Below, piece after piece: positions 1 to 10,203 of a stretch of DNA of 64,000 nucleotides (its first letter is position 1; every line of letters begins with the position of its first letter). The stretch is from assembly GCA_903813345.2 (NCBI GenBank), contig CAIIXF020000008.1:20380822-20444821 (forward strand), read 5' to 3'. The DNA comes from Owenia fusiformis. Taxonomy: Eukaryota; Annelida; Polychaeta; Sabellida; Oweniidae. Below the pieces are notes generated by a model. It was not told where the DNA came from, did no database searches, and was given only the letters and a program-made list of their open reading frames with translations. Position numbers and translations under genes: made by a program.

Positions 1-1112
1 TGTGTTTACTAAACTGCCTATCGGATGTTTTCCACGTAATATTTATTTTTTGCAGTAATTAAATTGTGGCATATAGCGTCGAGTTTCACAATTTTTCATC
101 AGATATGTCGACTGCTCCCCTTTTAAATAGTTTCATTTCGCTTTTTTTATTAAATAAGAGACAATCATTTGATGTAGCCATATCCAATCTGATTAACTTT
201 CAGCAACCCAATCAAAATCGTATAGTACAGGGTGTCTAATAAGTCTGTTCTCCCCCCTTAACTTTTTCAATTCAGAAATAATATAGGGTTGGTGTATGTC
301 ATATTAAAGGGAAATTAATTTGCTGATCACACAGTGTTAGATTTGGTATCTGGTCAGGGTCGGGCTTAAATTTTTCCCAATAAATAATGGTTGGTAATGC
401 TACTTATTTTACCCAATATTTGTGGTGAAAAGCAGATTTTTGGCCCTAAAACTTTTTGGGGCCTCAGATTTTCGGGGCCCACCAAAGGGGAAGGGGTAGG
501 CCCCTAGCTCCCTCTCCCATACAAATAGATATTGAACTTCCCATGAAAGGCCATTATTGGGATCATCATACGCTCTTATCAAGGCTGTAAAATATCTATC
601 CTAGTCAGACAGTATTAATTGTGATTCAACTCTAGATTCCAGAGTATCACCAGATCGACGTAACTATGATATTGTTTCATAAAAATTGATTAACGCAAAT
701 GGTTAATGACTTGTAAACAGTATTATTAAGATTAAGGTAATAAAGGCATGAGTAAATCAAAGATGAGTGCGTTTTATTTTAAGAAAATAATACAATAACA
801 AGTGGTTACATTTTACTCTATATGAGATCTTTTTCAATTTTTCAATATCCAGTCACCAGTTGCAATTGATGATAGCTTATAGTTTACAGGTTTCATAAAT
901 TAAAGGTAGAGTACGATGTGAACTTATTTCAAGGAGCTGGAATTTAAAGAAGACCTATATCATGTTTTTATCGCACACTTTATGATAATATATGGTTATA
1001 GAGATAATTATTAATGAATGAGCTGCTTAGACTGGTTAGTAGTTAGCCTCTGTGTTTAATTTTGGAATGATTACGTCATTTGTTTTGATGCTGCTTAGCA
1101 TTCGTTCATTTC
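1..1112. other. gene-free AT-rich flank
   Basis: No open frame with recognisable protein similarity is seen on either strand. The stretch reads as old non-coding sequence with short C-rich and G-rich patches near 450-520. Confidence 0.5.
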
Positions 1113-1435
1113 CTGTAAAACCAAGGAGGATTGGCTCCCAGGATCGACAATCGATATTTTCCAACAATGAAAACGTCGAAATGTCGTTATTTTCGGAAAT
1201 TATTACCGACTATAAGTTCAAAATAAACAGTCCAAAAGATTGGAACCAATATCTCGATCATTTCTTGTGAGTTTTGGAATTTTACGTTTAGGAATAAGAC
1301 CAAAATTCACCATTCAAATGTTGAAGTGAACAAAATGGCGGCTGTTTGAATTCAAATTTTGAATCACGACATTTCCATATATGGGACAGAATATCGATGT
1401 TGCACTCTGGGAGCCAATCCTCCTTGCTGTAAAAC
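1113..1435. mobile_element. Mutator-like MITE with 9-bp target duplication
   Basis: A 305-bp element (1122-1426) starts CAAGGAGGATTGGCTCCCAG and ends with its exact reverse complement. The inverted similarity continues imperfectly for about 45 more bases on each side. It is flanked on both sides by CTGTAAAAC (1113-1121 and 1427-1435), a perfect 9-bp direct repeat. Nine-bp duplications are typical of Mutator-superfamily insertions. The interior has no coding capacity, so the element is non-autonomous. The superfamily assignment is inferred from target-duplication length only. Confidence 0.75.
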
Positions 1436-2149
1436 GTAAAACACTTTTATAGTAACCATGGTAACTACAGGGTGACACAAAAGGTGCCACCCACATACAG
1501 ACCTTTTTGTCTGCAAGCATTTCAAATGTTTCCCGAGCACATTAAAACTATACCCAATCGAACAGCTCAACAAGAAGTTTCAGATGACGAGCCAAACTAC
1601 AAAATAAATTTAAGTAAGAGTACTTGGAGTCAAAATTCAGATTTGAAATGAGGTATTTTTCAATTTGGATGCTAAATAACTGTAGAATATGGTTTTTATG
1701 TCAGAATTCCGTGATATATGTCCTCATTTATAACGCTAATCCATATGGCATGATAGCCCGAGCCATCGGGCTTATACAGTATCTCAAAAGCTAAAGTGGA
1801 AATTGACAAGATCCCATCAACTACAATTACGTAAAACAAAACTTGACTTATATGCGAAATTAAGCCATAGGGAATGTAACATAACTAGACATGTAAATTG
1901 AACAAGTTCAATTTAAGACTCCAGATTTAAAACTTTTTTTAAGCTGAGTTATCCAAAATACTGTAAGCTGAGCCATTCAGAATAAGCTGAGTCATCTAGA
2001 ATATAGACATTTAGACAACTCTTAAGTAGGTTATCTTCGTCTCCATTGGCTTAACATGGGGATATCAAACAGAATTTGGGTCGAAATTTGGTTTGCAGAT
2101 TCGAATTTCTGAGAAAATTCTACGTTTGTGTCATAACTCATACATTAAA

Positions 2150-2862
2150 GGAGGAGGGAAATTAGTGCAACAGATTTTGGACAGTCATATGTTTGATTTT
2201 GGCCATTTCCTGGGGATTTAAACAGGTGCATATGTTAGGCAAATGCATAACCTCCAGGAAAATCACTTTTAGAGATGATAAAATAATTTTGACTTTGAGA
2301 CAGGGTAGATGCAAACAACCCATCCACATGTATTTTCTGAAATGTTTTCCTGATTTTCAACCCCTTCCATTCCTGCTTTTTTAATTTTTCTTACATCAAT
2401 ATGTTGTGTTTTGACACACAGTTAATCCCTTAAAAGGAATAAATGATTCCTTTTGGATAAAGTGGAAAACAATATTTCCCATGTGATTTTTCCCATAGGG
2501 AAAATCATTGCTTTCAGCTAAGTTTGGTCACCCATAATGGGTATCTTTAAAACCCCTGATGGAATCACTTATTCCTTTAAAGTGGTTAACTATGTGTCAA
2601 AACGCAACATATTGATGCAAGAAAAATTAAAAAAGCAGGGATGGAAGGGGTCGAAAATTAGGAAAATATTTCAGAAAAAAACATGTGGGTGGGTTGTTTG
2701 CATCTACCCTGTCTCAAAGTCGAAATTATTGTATCATCTCTAGAAATGATTTACCTGGAGGTAATGCATTGACCTAACATATGCAATTGTTTAAAACCTC
2801 AGAAAATGGCCAAAATCCAACATATGACTGTCCAAAATCTGTTGCGCTAATTTCCCTCCTCC
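2150..2862. mobile_element. 713-bp foldback element
   Basis: The left arm (from 2150, GGAGGAGGGAAATTAGTGCA) and the right arm (ending 2862 with the inverse) are near reverse complements over about 300 bp each. They share an imperfect TGACCTAACATATGC-like stretch and the segment GCAGGAATGGAAGGGG in opposite orientation. The element interrupts the ~475-bp repeat just after the CATAACTCATACATTAAA phrase. No clear target duplication was found. It has no coding potential. Confidence 0.75.
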
Positions 2863-3896
2863 TTTTGAGAACTTTTTGTGTTGACCTAATTTCCGGACGC
2901 CATTCCTCAAAATCGGTAAGAGTAATCAAAAAGACAGTTACAATAATGAAAGGACTGTCTTTAAGCTACATGATGAAAAAAAGATAAAGGAATAACGACG
3001 AATAGTGACAAAGATAATTGACATAACATGGGATATCAAAATACCAATTTTTTAATTTTTCAAAACGCCATTACTTCCAAACCGGGTGTCGGATTGAAAT
3101 TTGATTTGCAGATTCGGATTCCTGGGGAAACTCTACCCTTAATTCATAACTCATACGTTAAATTTGGAGAAACTTTCATGTTGACCTACTTTTCGGACAC
3201 TATATCTCAAAAGTGGGTCAAAATACTTTCTGACGGCAAAAGGCTAACACTATTAGCACACTCTTTGCTACCTGTATACAAAATTTTGAAGCAAATAATT
3301 AATGTGTAGTGTCAAAATCGCAAAAATAAGTTAAAACTATAAATTTGACCTAGATTTTGACCTAGGCATTTTGGTGTCCAAATTGTAAAGCTAGCTAGCT
3401 TTTGAGGTCCCTTTCTTTTATAGGCTTTCATTATGTAAAGCTGTACTCAGTCTATATCTCGTATTTTACACTTCAAAAAAATCTTTTTTCCCCTTGCCAT
3501 AACATGGGACACCAAATTTAGCGATTTTTGAGCTTTCAAAACGACATAACTTCCGAACCAAAAGTCGGATTGAAATTTGGATTGCAGATTTGGATTCCTG
3601 AGAAAATTCTACCCTTAATTCATAACTCATACGTTAAATTTGGAGAATTTTTTAGTTTGACCTACTTTTCGGACACCATATCTCAAAAGTGGGTCAAAAT
3701 GCTTTCTGACGGCAAAAGGCTAACACTATGAGCACACTCTTGGCTACATGTATACAAAATTTTGAAGAATATAATTAATCTGTAGTGTCAGAATCGCAAA
3801 AATAAGGAAAAACTTTGAATTTGACCTAGATTTTGACCTAGGCATTTTGGTGTCCAAATTTTTATGAAAAGAAGGTCTTGTGGTCCCTTTCTTTTA

Positions 3897-4745
3897 CACC
3901 CTATGCAGACAGAGCCTGTGGGAAATATTGGGTGCGGAGCAAATGAGCGGAGGGTGCGGAGCTAACGGTTATTTTTGAATTTAAATTTGGGATATTTCTG
4001 AAACTAAGCCGTTTTGGGACTTCAAATATACCAAGATATGTGTATTTGACACCAAATATCAATACAATTGTGAAAATAGTAGCGCAATTCATTCTATAGC
4101 GACGCAGTGTGCCTTAAACCTTTCCCAGACCTATATATTTTGAAATTATCCTTTTAATACTGAGTCCCCAGCATTCATAAAAAATGGTGTTCAAGGTGCA
4201 CTATCTATACAAATTATTTTTGGATCTTGGAAGCCAGGCAGTATCTGTGTGATTTTATAAAAATTCGGAAATTTTTTCAGATATGAGCCCCCTCTAAATA
4301 TTGGGTGCGGAGCAGCTCCATAAACGTAGCTCCGCACCCAATATTTAGAGGGGCTCATATCTGAAGAACATTTCCGAATTTTTATAAAATCACACAGATA
4401 CTGCCTGGCTTCCAAGATGCAAAAAAAATTTGCATGGGTAGTGTATCTTGAACACCATTTTTTATGAATGCTGGGGACGCAGTATTAAAAGGATAGTCTC
4501 AAAATATATAGGTCTGGGAAATGATTAAGGCATACTGCGTCGCTATAAAATGAATTGCACTACTATTTTCACAATTTTATTGATATTTGGTGTCAAATAC
4601 ACATATCTTGGTATATTTGAAGTCCCAAAACGGCTTAGTTTCAGAAATATCCCAATTTTGAATTCAAAAATGACCGTTAGCTCCGCACCCTCCGCTCATT
4701 TGCGCCGCACCCAATATTTCCCACAGGCTCTGTCTGCATAGGGTG
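3897..4745. mobile_element. 849-bp near-perfect palindrome, TTTTA target duplication
   Basis: The element begins CACCCTATGCAGACAGAGCC and ends with the reverse complement of that string. The two ~417-bp arms match almost throughout around a loop of about 15 bp near 4314-4328. It is flanked by TTTTA on both sides (3892-3896 and 4746-4750). The uninterrupted paralogous site lies in the same window at about 3412-3425, where one TTTTA runs straight into the TAGGCTTTCATTATG sequence that here follows the element. Transcription would give one long hairpin RNA. Confidence 0.9.
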
Positions 4746-5329
4746 TTTTATGGGCTTCCATTATGTTTAGCTGTGCTTAGTCTATATCTCGTATTTTACA
4801 CTTCAAAAAATATTTTTTACCATTGAATTAACATGGGGCACCAAATTTAGCGATTTTTGAATTTTCAAAACGCCATAACTTCTGAACCGGAAGTCAGATC
4901 GAAATTTGGTTTTCAGATTCGGAATCCTGAGAAAATTTCCTATAAGACTGATATCCTGGACATTGAATTCGGAGAATTTCTTTTTGGACCTCGTTTTCGG
5001 ACACTGATATCTCGAAATCGGTTTGAGATACCAAAAAACTAAATCGACCCTAGGTTTTCTACTTTTTTATGAGGAACACAATGAAAAAAACCCGGATCAA
5101 AAATATTGAAGGACGACCGAGATAATGGGAAAAAGTGACAAAGTACTGGATTTGACCTAGTTCTTGACCTTTGACCTAGATAAAAATTTGACCCAATTTC
5201 CCAGAAAGCCGGATACAGTCTTTAGTTAACCATGTAAGTCGGATTAAGTAAGCTGTTATAGTTAACGAGAAATTTGGTGAGGAGGAAGAAAAAAGAATAA
5301 TAATAATAAAGAAAACAGGCAAAAACAAT

Positions 5330-5356
5330 AGACTCCAGATTTTCAATCTGGAGTCT
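5330..5356. other. perfect 11-bp hairpin
   Basis: AGACTCCAGAT and ATCTGGAGTCT flank a 5-base loop. The hairpin lies in non-coding DNA between 5221 and 5608, where nothing else is seen. Its role is unknown; it may be the remnant of a small element. Confidence 0.5.
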
Positions 5357-5607
5357 AATTATTTCTAACATTTTATTCGGTATGTGTTGTAAGGTTGCTC
5401 TCAATTAAAATGAGACACGTGCATACGAAAAACATAACATATAAACACGGAAATGAAATCAAGTTCAAAAAATACAAGAATGAATGAACAAGACATCACA
5501 CAAATCAAAACCTCTATCCATCTACAGCAAGCCGCGAGCGCAAGGTTGGGTTTCACGACGTCATTGCAAACGGGTCCCATAAAGGATGTAACAAGAACGT
5601 AACTGAT

Positions 5608-5775
5608 CCGGGCAACTCATCCCCTAGACGACTCATCCCTTGGCAACTCATCCCCTAGACATATCATCCCCTGGTTGGACAACTCATCCCCTAGACAATT
5701 CATCCCCTGCACAACTCATCCCCTAGACAACTCATCCCCTGGACAACTCATCCCCTGGACGACTCATCCTTTGGC
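5608..5775. repeat. short tandem repeat, CAACTCATCCCCT unit
   Basis: About eleven imperfect copies of a 15-18-bp unit built on CAACTCATCCCCT are arranged head to tail. The array continues into an interspersed sequence (TTTGGCATATTTGAGTAAT and onward to about 6030) that has a second copy at 61.97-62.24 kb. The array is therefore the end of a dispersed element, not a local expansion. Confidence 0.75.
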
Positions 5776-6035
5776 ATATTTGAGTAATTTAATGTTACAT
5801 TATCAGTTCATAATTGATATTCAAATGATTTTTAAATGTTTTGGTTATGAATATTTCGAAGGTACGATTTTTCTTTTTTCCTTATTTCACGAGTTGTTAG
5901 CAGAATTCCCAAGACATTTTTATCATTTGTCTAAGAAAATCTGGAAAATTGTTAAAAAACTATGGTATTGTCAAGGAGATAATCAACCAATTAAACTCTG
6001 ATTTGTTTTATAAATATTTCATTTTAATTTCACTT
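5776..6035. repeat. interspersed repeat body, copy 1
   Basis: This copy shares an ordered set of phrases with 62050-62245: TTTGGCATATTTGAGTAAT, then a TTCATA...GATATT...AATGATTTT block, TCTGGAAAATTGTTA, and GAGATAATCAACCAATTAA. Both copies follow a CATCCC-type array and have the same orientation. No protein is recognisable. Confidence 0.65.
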
Positions 6036-6870
6036 TTGACATACAATTATATTACATTAACTGAAGAAGTCCCTTTGATGTCATAATAGGTTTGTTGTTC
6101 ATAGCTCAAATATTCTTTAATCCAATATGATATTTTTCACAGCATTCACCGATGAAGTTACTCAAGTTCACGTTTCCAAGTTATGCAGAAAGAAATATCG
6201 AGTCATGTAATATAAGGACAAAAGATGAGAGTTGTAATGGTACCGTTTGACTGTTTCATTTGTTTCAATAAAGTGAAAAATAATATTTTTTAATGATCCA
6301 AGGTGTATTTATTAAATATTTCTTTTCCAGAAACACTTCACATGTCGTATCCCGATGCTAAGTCATTTGTCCATGTGAAATCAGTGTCCATGTTAAATCA
6401 GTGCACCCTTGCGGAAATCCTCAATAGTAAGAATAGGGGTTCCACCATCGTATCTTGTTGAGGAACCCTTCAAGTACGAGATACAAACGGTTCCTATTCT
6501 GATCCCTTCGTTTCTCATCCATTCTTAGTTCTTATCCATAACTTAGATGCGTTAATGGTTATAAAGAAAACATTAATATGTATTTACAAAACGCAAGAAG
6601 TTTGGTTGAGTAACAAAAGACACACAAAGATTGTTTAAATGTCTAAATTACATATGAACCCGTTTGTAATCGCATGCTATACTATTTGGAAAAAATTTTC
6701 TCATCTGGTTTGACCCACATGGGAATAGACTTACAAATCACAATGATAGTATCTCAAAGATGCATATTAATAAGCACGGTGCTCTGAGATAGGCACTTGT
6801 TTACATGGTTCAGTGGGTGTATCTAGTCACTTGGGAGTGCTGTTCCATTGATAAACAAACGCAACACACA
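6036..6870. other. gene-free stretch
   Basis: No coding similarity, inverted repeat or tandem repeat stands out here. Confidence 0.4.
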
Positions 6871-7101
6871 TCACATGATAGACTAACTTGCAACTGTGTA
6901 TCACGTGATGAACTAACTTCTAACTGTGCATCACATGATAGACCAGCTTCTTACTGTGTAACACGTGATACACTAACTATGTATCACTATCACGTGATCC
7001 ACTAACTGTGTATTACGTGATGCGTTAACAACTACACATGTGTACCAGTAATCGCTAATTGTACCACGTGATGCACTAACTGTTTACTGCTTATCACGTG
7101 A
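6871..7101. repeat. ~30-bp tandem repeat of TCACGTGA-type E-boxes
   Basis: Nine palindromic or near-palindromic octamers occur in about 230 bp: TCACATGA at 6871 and 6931, TCACGTGA at 6901, 6990 and 7094, ACACGTGA at 6961, TTACGTGA at 7013, CCACGTGA at 7064, and a related CACATG near 7035. Most are followed by an ACTAAC-like phrase, so the array is a degenerate minisatellite of about 30 bp. TCACGTGA is the preferred site of bHLH-zip factors of the MITF/TFE/USF type. Whether any bind here is unknown. Confidence 0.7.
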
Positions 7102-7359
7102 TGCACTAATTGCTAACAGACACACTCGCTGAGTTTCTACTGGCATAGAAAGTTAAATAGCGCCCCCGAAGACCCCTTAGAAGAAATACATAAATTAGGT
7201 ATAATAAAGCCCAAAATGAAATATTTGTCTAAAATAATTATAAGTATCCATAAAAATGCCCCTTATTATCTAAAAAAGACTTTTCCTAATGTATTAATAC
7301 ATTTTAAAAAACAGGGATCTTCCTATATGGTAACATCGACTTTCTATATATAACTAGTC

Positions 7360-8250
7360 AAATAGCGCCCCTCCGCCATAAACCCAATGAGAAAATAATA
7401 TGGGAGGGGCGCTATTTGACGAGTTATATATAGGAAGACGATGTTCTCTAGATTTCGTTATTATAGACTAGGAAGAAGTGTCTTATTATAGCTCGTTAAT
7501 TATCGCCCCTCCTCCATAAACTCAATGAGTATTTAACATGGAGGGGCGCTATTTGACGAGTTATATATAGGAAGACGATGTTCCCTAAATTTCGTTATTA
7601 TAGACTAGGAAGAAGGCTCTTATTATAGCTCGTTAAATAGCGCCCCTCCGCCATAAACCCAATGAGAAAATAACATGGAGGGGCGCTATTTAACGAGTTA
7701 TATATAGGAAGACGATGTTCTCTAGATTTCGTTATTATAGACTAGGAAGAAGTGTCTTATTATAGCTCGTTAATTAGCGCCCCTCCTCCATAAACTCAAT
7801 GAGTATTTAACATGGAGGGGCGCTATTTGACGAGTTATATATAGGACGACGATGTTCCCTAAATTTCGTTATTATAGACTAGGAAGAAGGCTCTTATTAT
7901 AGCTCGTTAAATAGCGCCCCTCCGCCATAAACCCAATGAGAAAACAACATGGAGGGGCGCTATTTGACGAGTTATATATAGGAAGACGATGTTCTCTAGA
8001 TTTCGTTATTATAGACTAGGAAGAAGTGTCTTATTATAGCTCGTCAAATAGCGCCCCTCCGCCATAAACCCAATGAGAAAATAACATTGAGGGGCGCTAT
8101 TTGACGAGTTATATATAGGAAGACAATGTTCTCTAAATTTCGTTATTATAGACTAGGAAGAAGTGTCTTATTATAGCTCGTTAATTAGCGCCCCTTCGCC
8201 ATAAATCCAATGGGGAAATAACATGGAGGGGCGCTAATTAACGAGTTATA
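7360..8250. repeat. 137-bp palindromic satellite, array 1
   Basis: The GACGAGTTATATATAGG landmark falls at 7418, 7555, 7692, 7829, 7966, 8103 and 8240, exactly 137 bp apart. Each unit contains a stem of about 20 bp (TCGTCAAATAGCGCCCCTCC and its inverse) around a ~30-base loop. Two unit types alternate for much of the array. One has CCGCCATAAACCCAATGAG in the loop, the other CCTCCATAAACTCAATGAG, giving a 274-bp higher-order period. Confidence 0.9.
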
Positions 8251-8298
8251 TTATACTCTTATTATACAAATTTTATCGAATTTAAAACAAAAAATATA

Positions 8299-8324
8299 TA
8301 TTTTTTATTTATTTATTTATTTAT
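8299..8324. repeat. (TTTA)n microsatellite
   Basis: A run of TTTA units lies between the 137-bp and 46-bp arrays. Confidence 0.8.
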
Positions 8325-8439
8325 TACACACACTACAATGTAAGATTACATTCTAAAAGGGATTTATTTTGGGGCCTTATATAAAAAAGGGGCAAGGTAT
8401 TTTTGGGGGGAAAAATATAAAAAATGAAAAATATAAAAA

Positions 8440-8700
8440 AGGGGCGCTATTTAATAGCGCCCCTAACATTATGATATTACCATTGAGGGGCACTATTAAA
8501 TAGCACCCCTCAATTAATAATATTACATTATAGGGGCATTACTTAATAGCGCCCCTCACATTATGATATTAGCATTGAGGGGCACTATTTAATAGCACCC
8601 CTCAATTAATAATATTACATTATAGGGGCACTACTTAATAGCGCCCCTCACATTATAATATAACATTATAGTGCCCCTGCTTAGTAGCGCCTCCTACTTT
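8440..8700. repeat. 46-bp palindromic satellite
   Basis: Six units start at 8440, 8486, 8532, 8578, 8624 and 8670, exactly 46 bp apart. Each has a 25-bp palindrome (AGGGGCGCTATT, one central base, AATAGCGCCCCT, or the GCACTATT variant) plus a 21-bp AT-rich spacer. GCGC-type and GCAC-type palindromes alternate, as do two spacer types. Confidence 0.9.
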
Positions 8701-8859
8701 AATATAAAATAAACTTACATAGATACTTAATAGTGCCCCTTTACTTTCGTTATATAGATTAGGAAGAAGGCTATTATTAAAGCTCGTCAAATAGCGCCCC
8801 TCTGCCATAAACCTAATGAGAAAATTTTGAACAAAATACTCATCGGCAGGGCATCGGTG

Positions 8860-9470
8860 CTAAAAATCTGTGACTACGGCATTAGCAATGGAATTATACA
8901 CTAGATATATCAAGGCGAAGTTTGAGCAACTAAAACCTTGAGAATCAAGATGCAGTATTTAGTCCGATAAATGTTTGTAAATCTTATAACTTTGTAAATT
9001 CAATTATTAGCGTTATCAAAAACGTCCTAAAATATACCATTAGTTATCACACACGATCGTTCATTGTTGGGTTATAAATGCTGGAGAATATGACCTCTAA
9101 TATACGTAATAATAAAGACCGTGATTCTTCCCATGTCATTCTCCCATAACTGAAAATTTCCTTCATAAATTTAACTCAGAACTTATAAAAGTAAATTTTA
9201 TCCCTCTCAAATTCATTGATATATACATGTAAAATTAAATTATTTCGACTGAATCCCTCGTGTCCAGTGTATGAATACTTCATATAGTTTGCATAAAACA
9301 TCGTGCATCTAGTCACGTACACCAATTCATCAAACTGACCACCAGGCCATTAATTTTATATATATGTTGAACGTCCTACAATATTTTATATTATTATCAC
9401 TGATGAATAAAAATACAGATTTGAATTCTATGAAAATGTGTGACACAAAACATGTTATTGGCCAACATTT
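8860..9470. other. unrelated insert between the arrays
   Basis: About 600 bp of AT-rich sequence without satellite motif or coding signal separates the 46-bp array from array 2. It may be ordinary internal sequence of the element or a later insertion. Confidence 0.4.
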
Positions 9471-9995
9471 TTTATTATAGACTGGGAAGAAGGCTCTTAT
9501 TATAGCTCGTCAAATAGCGCCCCTCCGCCATAAATCCAATGGGAAAATAGCATGGAGGGGCGCTATTTGACGAGTTATATATAGGAAGACGATGTTCCCT
9601 CGATTTCGTTATTATAGACTAGGAAGAAGTGTCTTATTATAGCTCGTTAATTAGCGCCCCTCCTCCATAAACTCAATGAGTATTTAACATGGAGGGGCGC
9701 TATTTGACGAGTTATATATAGGACGACGATGTTCCCTAAATTTCGTTATTATAGACTAGGAAGAAGGCTCTTATTATAGCTCGTTAAATAGCGCCCCTCC
9801 GCCATAAACCCAATGAGAAAATAACATGGAGGGGCGCTATTTGACGAGTTATATATAGGAAGACGATGTTCTCTAGATTTCGTTATTATAGACGAGGAAG
9901 AAGTGTCTTATTATAGCTCGTCAAATAGCGCCCCTCCGCCATAAACCCAATGAGAAAATAACATTGAGGGGCGCTATTTGACGAGTTATATATAG
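9471..9995. repeat. 137-bp palindromic satellite, array 2
   Basis: The landmark GACGAGTTATATATAGG recurs at 9569, 9706, 9843 and 9980, again 137 bp apart. Units are the same two types as in array 1 and in the same orientation. Confidence 0.9.
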
Positions 9996-10203
9996 GAAGA
10001 AGATGATCCCGACTTTTTTTTATTATAGACTAGGAAGAAGTATATTAGATAGTAAGGTGCATTTTATATGAAATCATTTTAAATCTTTTTATGCCACAAT
10101 AGAAATTGTGCTGGCCTAGTTTTTGGGATTTGGGATTACTCATTAATACTTTTTTTGATTTTTTTCCAAGGGGTCTTCGGGGGCGCTATTTAACGAGTAT
10201 GCC

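Larger units (their letters stand above)
2051..5220. repeat. ~475-bp tandem repeat with nested insertions
   Basis: A unit beginning near AACATGGG and carrying CGCCATAACTTC and a phrase like CATAACTCATAC recurs at about 2051, 3024, 3500 and 4826. The spacing is about 475 bp once two insertions are removed (2150-2862 and 3897-4745 plus its duplicated target). Units end in runs of TTTGACCTAG. Copies differ by scattered substitutions, so the array is not recent. Open frames crossing it are chance products of the repeat. Confidence 0.7.
7142..10203. mobile_element. 3.06-kb TIR element packed with palindromic satellites
   Basis: Both ends carry the same inverted terminus: GGCATA, 3-5 variable bases, then a perfect 27-bp match (7152-7178 and 10168-10194) containing AAATAGCGCCCCCGAAGACC. 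The interior is non-coding. It holds two arrays of a 137-bp palindromic unit, one array of a 46-bp palindromic unit, and a ~600-bp unrelated insert. The array palindromes reuse the core AAATAGCGCCCC of the termini. No target duplication was recognised. A non-autonomous DNA transposon is the simplest reading. Confidence 0.8.

Noticed and set aside
5675-6001. 108-codon open frame on the plus strand
   Set aside because: Its first third translates the CATCCCCT simple repeat and the rest lies in an interspersed element with no protein similarity.
7360-8700. CRISPR-like regular repeats
   Set aside because: Repeats are contiguous satellites with similar, not unique, spacers in a eukaryotic genome with introns. 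No cas genes.
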